A stretch of DNA of 64,000 bases from Branchiostoma belcheri (GCF_001625305.1 NW_017804276.1:300401-364400), one strand, 5' to 3'. Counted from the stretch's first letter, positions 18,887-31,856 are shown. Notes: generated by a model from the letters alone, not told the origin. Numbers and translations: made by a program.

Positions 18887-21800
18887 ATGGCGGACGGGGA
18901 AGAAGAACGCTCGCCTCTGCTCGGCGGAGAGAAAAGTCCCGAACAGCCGCCTCTCTCCCCGCCTGGATACCCTTCCTCAGGTGAGAACGGTAGAAGGAAT
19001 GTCTCAGACTACACTGAAGCCACAATCACCCAGTTACTCTGGCGTTACAAGCCGTAACCTAGCAGAAAACATACGTGTACGCAGAGCGAAAACAAGCTCA
19101 GTACTTTGATGTGTGTGGTAATCAGCAGATGTCGGTGTAAATATTTAATGAAGTAGGTTTGACCAGACTTATTCGCGGTGCTACCGGCTTTGAGCGTACG
19201 TTTGTTGTCAGAAAAGAAAAAGTTCGACTCGCCGGTTTGTCTTTGTGAAGTAGGAGCACGCATGTGTGGAAGGCTTGTTTTGAAGGAAGTGTCAAAAAAT
19301 AAAAATTACAAACAATTTGTCACATGTTTCGGCACATGATAAAGTAGTTTGTAGTGCTGTGTACCTAAACCCACGTTTAGGTTCAGGTCCAGATTCAAGT
19401 CCAGAGGTTTAGGTTCAGTTCCGGACTCCATAAGTACTGACCTAAACCCATGGCATATACAAAATTGCATGTTGGCAACCTTGCTATGTTGTTTGGGCAA
19501 AACTTTGGCCACATAACATGGAGGCCGGTACTTGACAATGCCCAATGGCAATGTTTTCTTCATTTTGAATATACTCTAATATGATATGTAAATTGTGTAA
19601 GGGATTAAAACATTGCATAACTACAACAAAGTGTTTTTCTGATGAATTATAGATTAGCTTTGAATAAAATCACAGCATCAGTAAAGAAATTTACAGTAAC
19701 TTTGCAGTAGAAATTTACAGAAAATCATGCCCAGATGATACATGTAACTGCTAACAGTGTCAAAGTTAAGAAAGAAGAGTACACTCTACATACAACTACT
19801 GTCTGATCAACTAATAAGGTACTAAGTACTTTGTTGTAGTTGTACTATTGTTTTTTTGTTGTTTGTTTAACGGAGTGGTTCAATGCAAGGGCTATACGAG
19901 TCTTAGATTTTGACCACTTCTTGGTATTGAACTAGAAATATGAAAGAAACATGGCTATGTCAAGAGATGGCGGTGAACGTTTGATTTGAAAGCCTGTAGA
20001 TTGTAGGTTGGTGGGAAACATTTGTCAGGGAAGGAATTCAAAAGCTTGGCTGTACGGGGAAAGAAACTGTCACTGTAAAAGGATTTCAAACAAGGAATTT
20101 GGATGGTGAAATTGTGTGAGCTAGTGGAGAACCTAGTGGAACGCTTGTGGGCCTTTGATTCAAAGTTTGAAGACTTATTTCATGTTTTTTTTCCATAGGC
20201 ATTCCATCGTCTATCCCTGGCGGGCCAGTCCCTCCCATCTTGCCGGATGAGCAGCCCCCACCCTACACTCCCACGCCAGACGGAGGCATTCCAACCATCA
20301 ACTGCAGGGTCTGCCAGGCCCCCGTGTCACTGGAGGGCAAACTGCACCAGCATGTCGTAAAATGTACCAGCTGTAACGAGGCAACTGTAAGTCTGAATCA
20401 GGCCTCCAAATTAACTTTTCTACCCATTATCCCACCTAGTGCTGTGTACCTTAACCCACAGTAAGGTTCAGGTCCGGATTCAAGTCCAGGGGTTTAGGTT
20501 CAGATCCGGACTTGTAAGTCCTGACCTAAACCCATGGCATGTACAAAATTGCATGTTGGCAACCTTGCAATGTTGTCTGGGTGAAACTTTGGCCACATTA
20601 GGCCGGTACTTGATGATGCCCGATGGCAACGTTTTCTTCATTTTGCAGCAAAGATTTTGCAATCTACGGACGGTTTTAGGTGGTTTGGAAAGGAAAGGAG
20701 TATGTGAAATGGTCTTTTATGGCAATAAGTCCGATAAAAAGCGCCTGTTCCATACAACTGCAAGCATTTACAGTACACAAATGTATATGGAAATGTCTTT
20801 TAACTTTTAAAAGATGAAAGATCTTTGTGCCAAAGGCTACAAAAATAACATAAAAGAAAACAAAGCCCAGGCGACACACTTTCATGAAATACTATACAGT
20901 AAGTCATAACATTATGGCGGTCGAAAAAAAATTTAGAGCAAGGTACATTGTAAATTTGTAATACTGTAGGTGTGAGAATTGAGAAACTTATATATAAAAA
21001 AAAGAAAACACAGGCAAATTTAGATGAATTGAAGCTTGATTATGTACATTTGAAAAATAACAAAGTGTTAATGAGATCACCATATTTCATTGATTAGATT
21101 AAGCCCTTGTAATGAACAGCAAATAAGATGTAAATTGTGAAAGATAATAACATCAAGTTGATTACATTTACATTAGGCCACACCAATTTCATTTATTTTT
21201 GTTTCTCAGATTTGCCGTGTCCATTTTTTTCTGATTTGCCAAAAAAAATTTTTTTGGTTCTAAATTAAATGAACTGCAAAATGCTCAATGAAAGGCATAT
21301 TTTGGATCCAACGGTTGAAGAAAGTCCTAGTTTTTCAATGTAACAATGCAATTTTGTTTCATTAAAAGTTCAAAATCTATTGTTTTAATTATAAACCAGC
21401 CTGGTATGTTCGCTTAAGGCTCATATTGTAACATTGTCAGAAATTCTGGCTATCTTGGGGTGCCTTGGCTTCTTTTTTTTTCGCCCCGTCACTTCATGTT
21501 TTTTTCTGAAAATATCCAAGAAACAACAAATTAAATTGGTGTGGCCTTAGCAACCCCACCAAACTCCCACCTTGCCTTATTTGTCCAGTTTTTTTTGCCA
21601 CCCCTTGGGCAGTAAATGTAGACTATTCCTAGACCCATGGTCAAGTGCATGTTTGAGGTATGTATTTAACCAACTTCATTACTGAAGGAGGGGCACATAC
21701 TAGACTGTCGCTGAAATGTTGCACTCTTGTGTTGGTTACATTGCCTGTGGGTTGGTTAAGGTCATGGCTAAGTTAGTATGGCGTGATGTTTCAGGGCTCG

Positions 21801-24800
21801 AAATCTCACCTGCATATGCAGGTTTATTTTTGTGCAGCTAAAATTGGAGATGTGTAGGTATTTCTCATGTCTACCTGCACCTAACCTGCACTGGTCCATG
21901 TACTGGGTATATGCAGGTTAGTGCAGGTAAAATTGGAGCTGTGCAGGTATTTCTGATGTCTACCTGCACCTAACTTGCATTAGTCCATGTACTGGGTATA
22001 TGCAGGTTAATGCAGGTAAAATTGGAGCTGTGCAGGTATTTCTGATGTCTACCTGCACATAACCTGCACTGGTCCATGTACGTGTACTGGGTTTATATAT
22101 TTTTTTATTTTTATTATGAAGTGTGAAGGAAATACTGGCAGTGGCATTGAACAGTTTTTAAGTGTGATCCATACTTGTGCAACAATTGTATACAATGGAA
22201 TTTTTTTACATGTACATAATATATACTGTAACTATAACCTATCATTTGTTTTCTATCATATAGCCCATCAAAACAGCGCCCCCTGGCAAGAAGTATGTGC
22301 GCTGCCCCTGCAACTGTCTCCTCATCTGTAAGAGCACCTCCCGGAAGATTGCTTGCCCAAGACCAAACTGGTGAGACATCTTATAAGTGTTTAATTCTTC
22401 AGACATGTATACCCTGTCTTCCTTTTTTATCATTAGAAACTTGAAACCGTTCTCCACCTGAAAGAATCACTCACTGAAATTTCAACCAAGTCACTGACTC
22501 AAAAATTTGTGTAAGTCCCATTTTACCATTCTGTCAGAAAAATTGCCGCACACATTCAACATTGTTTACAAGAAGCACCTCATACGGTATTCCTGTAAAT
22601 TACTACATGTAGGTGGTAGCATGTTGGCAGAACGTACTGCACCTGCGCAAAAGCTGTGATGTATTATGCATTGCACTTCGGCAGAACGCCTCATATAAAG
22701 TCGTACTTGTGTGTGTATAAGGTTAACACTCCATCTGTAGTGTCCGAATGTTATGTTGAAAGAATATCTTCTTCAACAGGCAAAATTCTGATGCAACGTT
22801 GACCAAAAATCCGACAAAATCTGAAAAAAATCAGGGTTTTGCGCATGCTCAGTACATTTTCCCAACATGCTCTAGGAGGTGCACAGATCCAAATCTAAGA
22901 ATGATAATCTCAATACGGTGACACCCTTTGAAACCATCTCCATGTTCTTTATATTATACAAGGTGCACAAGTTGAATCAGGGCCAGTCTTGACCAACACA
23001 GATTAACTTTCAAGCTGATATTGAAATTTCTGATATCTTTATAGAACTACGTTCACAGTTTTAACGGTCACTTCAATCTGTACCATTAACAAATAATTCA
23101 CCGACTTTCTTTTTTTTTGTACCTGCCGCCACCATGAACGTAAAGTTCTGTGAACATGACTATTTTCTCATTTGCTACCGTGAACGTAAACTGAATTACC
23201 GCATTTGTTGTGTTTATGAGGCAAGTTTAAACTGTCATTTCCAACACAACAAATTTGACTCACCCAAATTTTTGACTGTACAACTCCAGTCTTTGTCAAG
23301 GAATGAGCAATCCACCGCTTCGGTGACGTCACGCAGATAACACACGTGACTCCGTGAGCAGTGGATCATAGGTTGCAGAAAGTCTGTGGCGCCCCCCGTC
23401 TCTGTTGAGGGATGGTTGTAATGCCCTGATGTAGATGGCCTCTTTAATCCCTCGTGCAAAGAAGTCCGGTTCTGAGTCCAAGATTCTTACTTTGTCCAAT
23501 GAGACTGAATGTCCAGGCGATTCTACATTGATTGTATGTGTATATGTTGTGAGACCTCTCATTTGTTGTTGTTGTTTTGGTGAAACAGTAAGAGGATCAT
23601 CAGCCTTGATGGTGGAGGTGGTGCCATCCCTCCTCCCATCCCTGCATCAGGAGGGACCAGAGTTATCTGTGGACACTGCAGTATGACCTTCATGGTGAGT
23701 CAGGAGAATACATGTAGACCTGTCAGTGTTCCAAATACCTGTCTGCAGTCTGCAATCTACAGATAGATTTTCAAGATTGCAGAAGAAAAATTTATACAAT
23801 CTTCAATTTTGCAGAAGGAAAAATAGGCTCCAGATTCAAAATAGTTTTCAAAGGTATTATTGGTTTGAGAAGGTTGTAGTGTGGAGGCTTGTGTATTTGC
23901 AGAAAGTATTGACCTGTACTTGTGTTTTGTGCTCCAAAATATATTTGTGCTACTGTACAATAATCAGGTCCAGGTTTAGGTCCGGACCTGGACCTGATCC
24001 TCTGAACCTGATCCTGACTTGGACCTGAATTTTCTATACAGGTACCCACCCCTATAATCTTTCATTTTTATTTTCATGTTTTTCAGTGACATGGTGTCAC
24101 AGCAAATGTGACCACACTGGTACTTGCTATTAGCCTCTGGACAATAATTCAACTTCTTCCTTTTCAATAATTCTTATCCTTTCATGTATTCACAGTTTAC
24201 ATCCACAACAAATGCCCTATCAAGGTGTCCCCATTGCAGAAAAGTGTAAGTAGAACTATTGTGTTTCTAGCTAAATTCAGACCAAAAACTGGCATGGAAA
24301 TGTTTAGAAGACACAACAAAAACAGAGCTTTCATGCTATGATCAGAGCCTCTGAGGTTGTTTCAGCAACTACATTGTACACTGAGGTGCTAAACACAAAG
24401 AATATTATAACATAAGATTTGAGCCTATTTTAGTAATTGACTCTGTGGCTGTTGTTTACAACAACACGTTTTAGAAACAAGACTCGCAATGAAAACATAC
24501 ATTACCATGGCAACGGTGGTTGCTGTTAGGGTTATTGTTTGCATGGCACTGCCATCATTTCATGATTTTGAGAAAGACTTGGTACCTGTTAAGTCTAGAC
24601 AGATACAGTGCACTCCTCCCCTGAGTGTATAGTGAACGAGCCCCGGGGTCACAGAAAGTAGGGCCATCCCGGGGCAGAGAGGTCTTCCCAAGGGTTTCCA
24701 GGAATGTGGGCATAGATGTGGGTCAGAGACATGCCTGTAGACACTCCATTCCTGTGGACAAAATGCCTGTACCATTCCTAGAATTCTTGCAAACTGCACA

Positions 24801-26370
24801 CAATACTGTACCATTAGGCTCCTCCCTGAGACGTCGCCAAAAAAAGTTGAACAGAAAAGTAGGAACCGTGCTAAGATTGTGACTCCTGTCTTCTCCCACA
24901 GGTCGTCTGTCGGAAGCAGTTATGCCAGAAGGAAGTGCACCATCTGTGTCGTCCTGGGCATGATCTTCATCTTAGCAGGAATCGGGGTCACGGTAAGAAA
25001 TACTCAGCATAGGCAACATTGATTTGATTATACGGTTTACATCCTCTGGGAACCCCAAAACTGATGCGAGTGTGCAAATAAAAAAAAGTTTGCCAAAACA
25101 AAAAGTTGCCTTTTCATTTTGAAATCTAGGTGGTAGTGAATGTTGAACAAATGAGTAAACACATAGAGTAATATTTTATTGACATGGTGAATAATAGACT
25201 CTTCATTTTCATTCCTTCACATTTTCTTCTTGTCCTTTGCAATATTTTCTCAACTTCTGGCACATTTCAAAACACATTGAGATGTGTGTTGCCCGGAATG
25301 GGCATGACGTAAATAAATACATGTACAACACACTGCTGACTTAAGACATGTTCCAACTCTATTGCAGTTTAAAGCAGCCTTGAAATTTATGTTGTATGAA
25401 TCCTGAGATTAATTGAATAAATTAATCACCCTGTTCATATGTATAATGTGTAAAACCTGTTTTCTTCCTAACCAGGTGGGGACCTATGAGCTGGCAAGAC
25501 AACAAGGAGGGATCTACTTTGCATGGGTTGGTGAGTGTCGTGGGCTTTACATTTTGTACCTTAACTCCATGTTTTGTTGCTTCACATGACTGATAAACCG
25601 ACAATGTTATGCCAGTTTTGTACTGTAACACAGCACAGAAATGGTACAAGCTACCTAAGACTGGGCTGTAAGGTTTGCTGCCTGCCAGGGATTTGAGCCC
25701 AGAACCTTTAGATTCTTTAGTCAACAGCCCTGACCACAAGACCACCTTGGCATGGTTTTGTACCAGTAGTTGTACTCTGTTTCAAATGCATGCATGCCTA
25801 TTGCACAGACTAGTTCCTTTTTAGAGCTTTAAGTAGTCGGACCAGCGTGCAAAATACCTGGTTGCCCAGTTGCCCCAGGCAACCAAATTTTACTTGGGTC
25901 AGCCTATTTTTGAACCTAGGTAGCCCAGTGTGCTACCTGAATTTTAAGAATCATGCCCACTTGGCTTGCATCACTGTATCTGGCAGATGCTTTTTAATTT
26001 TAGGTATTAATGGCCATTACTAGTATCAGTTAACTAAAGGTTGTTTGAAATATTGTCAAAGGCTTATGTATGTAACATTACTTAATTTGAGGAAAGTAGT
26101 AACTTATAGGTGGGGCAACCTAAAATTCTGATGGGCAGCCTCATTTTTGCCGTAGGTTGCCCACCTGATCAAAAAAATATTCTCCCTACTACTAGTTGTC
26201 TAATTGAATTTTTTTGGCAGTGCCTCAGGGGTGGAGCCATTATGGTGATGAAGTTGAAAAGATGTTTGACATTGTTGATTCCAGGTGCGTTCATCATCGG
26301 GATCCTGTTCCTGATCCGGGCGTGTTACTACGGCACTCTGAAGGTCAGCTACATCCAGAACTCCCCCTGA
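18887..26370 (+). CDS. PIP4P: PIP4P/TMEM55 phosphatidylinositol-4,5-bisphosphate 4-phosphatase-like
   Basis: Eight exons, all phase-consistent: 18887-18980, 20199-20386, 22264-22370, 23589-23694, 24196-24245, 24902-24992, 25476-25530 and 26285-26370. They encode 258 residues, against 257-277 in human PIP4P1/2. The order is family-typical: [12 protein letters not shown] start, Pro-rich PPPYTP, Cys-rich zinc-binding-like region ([50 protein letters not shown]), then two C-terminal membrane segments ([15 protein letters not shown] and [14 protein letters not shown]) and a short tail. The family acts on late endosomes and lysosomes; vertebrate TMEM55B also recruits JIP4 to move lysosomes. At the reported catalytic motif CX5R this protein reads CKSTSRK: the final Arg is Lys. 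The CLEAR box lies just upstream and introns are full of transposons. No frameshift or stop is present. Confidence 0.93.
19352..19560. mobile_element. hAT-like MITE fragment in PIP4P intron 1
   Basis: It starts TAGTGCTGTGTACCTAAACC and matches the left part of 15715-16111; the right end is missing. Confidence 0.65.
19561..20196. other. PIP4P intron 1, remainder
   Basis: The 19880-20170 part has sequence like a LINE 3' region, but no motif could be confirmed. Nothing else was recognised. Confidence 0.3.
20437..20735. mobile_element. hAT-like MITE in PIP4P intron 2
   Basis: It begins TAGTGCTGTGTACCTTAACC, about 50 bp after the exon 2 donor, and matches 15715-16111 internally. The right terminus is lost. 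Confidence 0.65.
21176..21546. mobile_element. PIF/Harbinger-like MITE in PIP4P intron 2
   Basis: The ends GGCCACACCAATTTCATTT and AAATTAAATTGGTGTGGCC are inverted, with TTA on both sides. Confidence 0.8.
21795..22085. repeat. Tandem repeat, about three units of 89 bp
   Basis: ATTGGAGCTGTGCAGG recurs at 89-bp spacing (21843, 21932 and 22021). Each unit contains both TACCTGCAC and GTGCAGGTA motifs, so it can fold on itself. It follows a CAGGGCTCGAAAT end like that at 12138. Confidence 0.8.
22629..22876. mobile_element. MITE, AGCATGTTGGCAG family, in PIP4P intron 3
   Basis: The inverted ends are AGCATGTTGGCAGAACGTAC and GTACATTTTCCCAACATGCT. This is the cleanest copy of the family in the window. 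Confidence 0.7.
23235..23562 (-). mobile_element. GIY-YIG-type fragment of a Penelope-like retroelement
   Basis: The minus-strand frame encodes [12 protein letters not shown], then [20 protein letters not shown] and DGG. That is the C-terminal part of the GIY-YIG nuclease segment often found in Penelope-like elements. It ends 27 bp before PIP4P exon 4 and is antisense to it. A more decayed copy is at 29940-30205. Confidence 0.65.
24508..24842 (-). mobile_element. Short DNA element, copy 2 (inverse of 214-531)
   Basis: This is the reverse complement of 214-531 over almost its full length, with many point differences. It lies in PIP4P intron 5 and ends 60 bp before exon 6. Confidence 0.7.
25018..25250. 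mobile_element. GGCCATGTT-family MITE fragment in PIP4P intron 6
   Basis: It contains TTGATTTGATTATACGG, then CCTCTGGGAACCCCAAAACT, then GATGCGAGTGTGC, i.e. the complement of the right terminus of 26789-27174. The other end is not clear. Confidence 0.45.
25672..25748 (-). mobile_element. tRNA-derived SINE-like fragment in PIP4P intron 7
   Basis: The minus strand shows an A-box-like TCTTGTGGTCAGGGC, a Leu-tRNA-like anticodon region GTTGACTAAAGAATC, and a B-box-like GGGCTCAAATCCC. The stems do not pair as in a functional tRNA, so a SINE head or pseudogene is preferred. Confidence 0.5.
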
Positions 26371-26470
26371 GCCAACATGGACCAGTCCACCGCAGAACAC
26401 CTCCAGTGTTACAAGATGACAACAGGAGTTGGACCGCACCACCAAGAGCATTACGAGGGGGGGGCAGATG

Positions 26471-26476
26471 AATAAA
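26471..26476 (+). terminator. PIP4P polyadenylation signal AATAAA
   Basis: A canonical AATAAA lies 101 bp after the PIP4P stop codon. Confidence 0.6.
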
Positions 26477-26788
26477 ATATACCGGCCAAGAAATGCAGAA
26501 GTCATAGTTGTGTAACAGTTAACTGCTCTTTTAATCATATTTGTACCCAAACTGGTGTAGAATTTGATCAGACAATAAGACCACAGTCTATGCTTTTTCT
26601 AAGACCTCATCATATGACTTATCACTGTATGACTGTCTCATATGTATTATATATGTATATTGCTATGGACCACATTGTCTAAATGAGGTATGTAAAAATG
26701 CTATTAATTGACCTGAGCATGATAACAGCGGGTAACTTGAACTCTTCATTTGCATGGTTCTTTTTAATTAAAGTTGATTATTTGCTAA

Positions 26789-27174
26789 GGCCATGTTGAT
26801 TTGATTATATGGATGACATCCGCGCGCGCATGAATTTTTGGCCGTTTCAAAAAAAAAAAAAGTTTTCAACCATACTGTAAATCGTACAAAACAGTTGCAA
26901 AATGAGCAAAGATATACCGTAAGTTACAAAAAAACCATACCAATGTCGTAGAATGCCAAAATCAAACGAAAAAAGACGAAATTGTTAAGAAATGAACTTG
27001 AGGACTAGATTATTCGCCAAACCATCTTCTGTCCCATTTGTTCAACCCTCATGACCACGTAGATTTCATAATGAAAACAACTTTTTTTTTATGCAAAACT
27101 TTTTTTATTCGCACGCGCGCATCAATTTTGGGGTTCCCGGAGGATGTCATCCATATAATCAAATCAACATGGCC
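26789..27174. mobile_element. PIF/Harbinger-like MITE (GGCCATGTT family), full copy
   Basis: The inverted ends extend for about 35 bp (GGCCATGTTGATTTGATTAT, then ATGGATGACATCC). TAA lies on both sides (26786-26788 and 27175-27177). It is the best reference copy for the fragments at 15224, 18000 and 25018. Confidence 0.85.
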
Positions 27175-27177
27175 TAA

Positions 27178-28490
27178 GTAAGACAACAAAAGGGACAAAA
27201 CCATGAAATTCTGTTGAATGCAAGTATGCATGTATTAGGACTGCTTTGAGGGGGACAATTCTTCACCTACAAATTAAAGTTGTCCAGAGATGTGACCACA
27301 TACTATAGGAAGAGATGTTGCCTATTTTTAATTTTGATACTGAAATGTGATGCTGCTGTAGAACCAACATGTATCAGCCTGCCAGTTTCTTGTGTGTTCA
27401 CAGAAATTAGACTCAAGAAGATGTCTTTCCATCTCTCTAACCTACTTTGAGAATGGTATATACTCGGGATTACTTAAAGAACTTCTGTACACAAGATTTT
27501 GAGAACATGTACCTTGTACAATGTTCTTCACTCTAAAGAAGATCTTTGTCAATGATGCAGCAAGTCAATGTAAAAGAAAAAGGCTTGTACATGTATATAT
27601 TATTATACCATGAAATTCACTACTTGGTGATTTGCACAGTTTCTCTTTTCATATTTGCTGTACTATGAAATGAAATTGTTATGTATTGTGTTTTCAACTA
27701 CTTTCTCATAATTCATGTAGATTTGCGTACTTTTTTTTCTTTTTTCAGAATGCATTGCATTGCTGGAAGTGTATATGGATTCTTGTAGAATTGTGGACTT
27801 CTGCCCTCTCTTGAAGCCTTATAACTTAATTTATAACACAATGATATATTCAATGTTTGTGATGGTTTTAAAGAAAGAAACTTCACAGAAATCAAGACCA
27901 TTACTGAGTTTATCAGTTCATTATCTAAAGCCACATCTTTTTTCATAATCATTTTCTGTTTTCGTGACTCATTATGTTTTTGTAATTGTTTGAAATATTA
28001 CTTGCAGAGTGACCTGTATAATTATTTTAGGACAAGAAAACCAAGTAAAACATTTGCAAGCTCAAATTTAAACTTTCTCCATTGTCTGATATGAACAAAA
28101 GGTAAATGTAAATCAGTAAATGTGTCAGTTATGAAACTTCATAACATTTTTTTTCCTTAGACTTTTTGTATTATTGAAATGCATACTGGTACAGAAACAT
28201 TTGATGAAATAGTTCATGAATTTTTTTCCCCAGATACTGTGGAAATAATTTGATGCAAGCAGGAAACAAACTGCAAAGATTGTCAATTTCAGAATTGTGT
28301 GGAATGAATTATTTCATTCATTTTAGAATTTACAATAATTGTAACCGATTATGATGACATAATATTACATATACCTCTGGAAATGGATATTTGTAGAACT
28401 TATTTTGAGGTGAAATACATCTCTGATGCTGTCACTCTTTTCGTGTGTTTTCAAAGCAGAAGCCCAATGTTTCTTTTCTGTTCTGAGACC
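27178..28490. other. AT-rich spacer before the ZNF array
   Basis: No gene, splice-supported frame or repeat family was recognised. It could include alternative PIP4P 3' UTR. Confidence 0.35.
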
Positions 28491-28544
28491 AAACCCCCAT
28501 GCACACCCTTTGGGGCCCAGAAAGGGTAGCCCATCAAGGTAGCC

Positions 28545-28680
28545 CTAGCCTAGCCCATTCCATTCCGGATACCCTTTTCTTTGCAGACGAGGAAGGTATT
28601 CTCGCAGACGTGGAAGATCGTGGAAGGTATTCGCGCAGACACGCATGCCTGTACTTACGGGCCATCGTAATACTGACCTA
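28545..28680 (-). pseudogene. Remnant of the small secreted-peptide gene (exon 1 end plus intron start)
   Basis: Read on the minus strand, it has GGCCCGTAAGTACAGGC (the same donor context as 4820-4835). This is followed by about two and a half minisatellite units (TGTCTGCGCGAATACCTTCC). The exon part before the donor is only loosely similar, and no signal-peptide exon or exon 2 was found. It is therefore a partial inverted copy of 4694-5784 with a short array. Confidence 0.65.
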
Positions 28681-28764
28681 GTCTTTCTAGCTGTACAGGC
28701 TCCTGATAAACTTTCACAACCTGCCACAGGAAATGTACTCCTCAAAAAAGGTGTAACATGAAAC

Positions 28765-28939
28765 CGCCTCCGCTAGCTTAGGACGAATCCTATCTCCGCG
28801 GAGCTCATTCCGCTAACCCCCGTGTCTCCGTCCACCAGACGTGTCGCGGTGTGGAAGAAAGTACCGAGGGTTTCTCGTCGTCTTTCTACGAGCCTTTTTC
28901 GGTTCAGATCGTCGGTATTTCATCCTACATACAACTCAG
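28765..28939 (+). promoter_or_regulatory. ZNF-A1 putative promoter / untranslated exon 1
   Basis: A GC-richer block conserved in five of the six units contains paired CTCCGCGGA motifs and ends at the donor ACTCAG/GTACGT. The transcription start is not visible; no TATA box was seen. Confidence 0.5.
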
Positions 28940-29673
28940 GTACGTACTAAGAGCTTGTCTACTCTACAGTTATCGATATGACAGGAGAATAACACGTACA
29001 AGTTTGTTTTACGCTCTCTGAGTCTCTCACTAGCTAGACGCTAGCGACGTGTGTGTATGTGTGTCGCTTGTGAGAAGTTCTATGCTGCTCGAAAAGCAAC
29101 GGTTTCTTGTTTGTAAACAGGTTTCTGTCAGAAACAATAGTTTAACTAGAGCACGCAGACTTTCTTTAGTTTTGTTGTGCCCTTTTAGGTGTAAAACGGC
29201 GTAGATCGTTTCCAAATCATTATTTGTGAGAAAAGGTTGTTGACACCTCAGCGAAGGTCTAGAAGGGGTTATGCGGTCTTCTTAAACATTGAAAATGAAA
29301 CACGACAACAGAATTGCTTCCTTATTGTACAAATAAGTTACTTAAATGCCTTTCTATAATCCACAGAAAGGCACAGTTGATTCGCAAACAAAGGGTAATT
29401 TTTGGGTCGAAATTTGGAAGTTCTTTTGAGATAGAATATTCTGGAAACCCCCAAGTGTGCCTTATAACGGTATTCCCGCCCAGACATCTGGTTTCTGTCA
29501 TGGAGGAAAGGTCTGGAGTCAGGGGAGGTTCATTAACTCTCGTGGCGTTTGGGGGATGCGTGGGTAGGGGTGATACATTAACTATTTTGAAGGAATCTTT
29601 GTCGGCTGAGGGAATATTTGAGGGTATTTAATATTAGCAGGCTTTCTGATCACATTCTTTTTGTTTTCCACAG

Positions 29674-29790
29674 GATTCCATAGTCCAGTTGTGCTGAAAG
29701 GGAAAACAGTGAGGCTTCGCCCTGTTCTTCCAAACATCAGCACTCTGGTGCAGCAGTTCAGGACTTGACTGTGTAAAATATATTTTGCAG
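29674..29790 (+). other. ZNF-A1 untranslated exon 2
   Basis: The acceptor is TGTTTTCCACAG and the donor TTTGCAG/GTAAGA. It has a single copy of the 35-bp unit (ATTCCATAGTCCAG...), the shortest in the array, followed by the conserved CAGTGAGGCTTC...GACTTGAC block. Confidence 0.55.
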
Positions 29791-29939
29791 GTAAGAACAT
29801 ATAATTATTAACTTGTGAAAGTTATGTTTAGTTGCATTTGTATGTCATGAAATTTGGTATTAAGTTAGGTCTTATATTCAAATGAAAGCTCATCTGTGTT
29901 GGTAGAATTCATAGTTGCAAAGTTTAATCATAGTTCCAA

Positions 29940-30205
29940 CACAAAAGAGAACTTACCTTAAATTTTCGGCTGATCACGTCAATCTTCGTCAGATGTACCG
30001 GTATGATGCAATCGCTGACTTTCCGGAAATCAAAAGCGTGATGACGTCAGGAGTACATCAGAAGTGGTTGGAAGACGGAATCTGCCACCATCATGGTTAA
30101 GAGAGGGTTGATGGGCCCTGATGTAAATTCCCTCCTCACAGTATTCTTACCTTATCCAGTGTAACTGTGTGGCCCGGGGACTCTATATCATATGTGTTGT
30201 GAAAC
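29940..30205 (-). mobile_element. Decayed Penelope-like GIY-YIG fragment in A1 intron 2
   Basis: The minus strand retains CACTGGATAAGGTAAGAATA and GGAATTTACATCAGGGCCCA, matching 23235-23562. The frame is broken. The other ZNF units lack it, so it inserted after amplification. Confidence 0.5.
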
Positions 30206-30505
30206 TTCAGAAGTAGTTGAACTGGGCCCATCAACCCTACATCAACTATAAAGTTAGGTCTCGTCCCATTGAAGAAATGATTTTTTTTTAGATCCCTGAC
30301 AGATTTCCTAGGTACTGCAGTAGAAATTACGGTGTTTCTATGTTGTGTTTGGACAAAAGTAGTAAGTTCTGGTCAAGGTATAATTTTTGCAGGAGAGATA
30401 GCTCATATTCTAATAGGTCCTGGGGCAGACTGACATTTTTGAAATTAGATATTGTTCATCTTCATACTCCAGGACTGCAGAGGTGAAGTCGGATTTTTTG
30501 TTACC

Positions 30506-31067
<562 letters not shown>

Positions 31068-31850
31068 GAAACCCTACAAATGGCGCACAAAACTTTACCG
31101 TATATATGTGAGGAGTTCAGCAAACTGTTTAGTTACCTAGACCATTGCAAGAGACACATGTAAAGTTAGAAACGAAGAAATACTAGGATTGAGGATATTT
31201 GCGTTGTACAAGACACCATGGTGAATAGCTAAGAGCAAGATTTATTTCTAACCTGTCAATTCTTCAATGTGAAAGTTAGGAATCAAACTGGTGTAGGAAA
31301 ACATGTATCTAGCTCTTCATGATGTACTGCAAACAGTGACTAGACTGTGATTTAGTGTCTTTTCAGTTTTTATACAATGTTTTGTCCCTTGAAAATGTTG
31401 TACTGCACGTGGCTTATTTGGTTTGTAGCATTTCACGATATAGAATTAAGCTAACTAACCTAAGTTCATTTGTTTAAACTTCTTTTGTGATAGAGGAATA
31501 TACTTTTGTTTTTATAACAATGTTTCCATTTAATATAAGCATGTTATTGTTTATTCTGTTAACCTACTAGGCTAGATAATAGAATCAGTTCATTTAGTAT
31601 GCTATTTGTTTTCTAATTTCTAAATAATGGCTGCGAAAGGTGATAGAATTAGTGCATGTTGTTCTAAGATAAAAACTAGTGTTTTTGCTGATATTCTACT
31701 CTAGGCTGTTACATGTTTGTATCTATACTATAGTAAGTTTTAGAACCTAACATTGACTCTTGAAGTACGTATATATGCAAAGTTATAAGTGACTTCTTCA
31801 GTTTTGGTTATGTTAACATGCATTTGTTCAAGTCGTTTTCATTTCTTGGA

Positions 31851-31856
31851 AATAAA
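31851..31856 (+). terminator. Polyadenylation signal of ZNF-A1 unit
   Basis: AATAAA in the context TTTCATTTCTTGGAAATAAA, conserved in every unit. Confidence 0.55.

Noticed and set aside
23339-23348. CACGTG E-box in PIP4P intron 3 as a second CLEAR site
   Set aside because: It lies inside the Penelope-like fragment and lacks the flanking GT/AC of the full motif.
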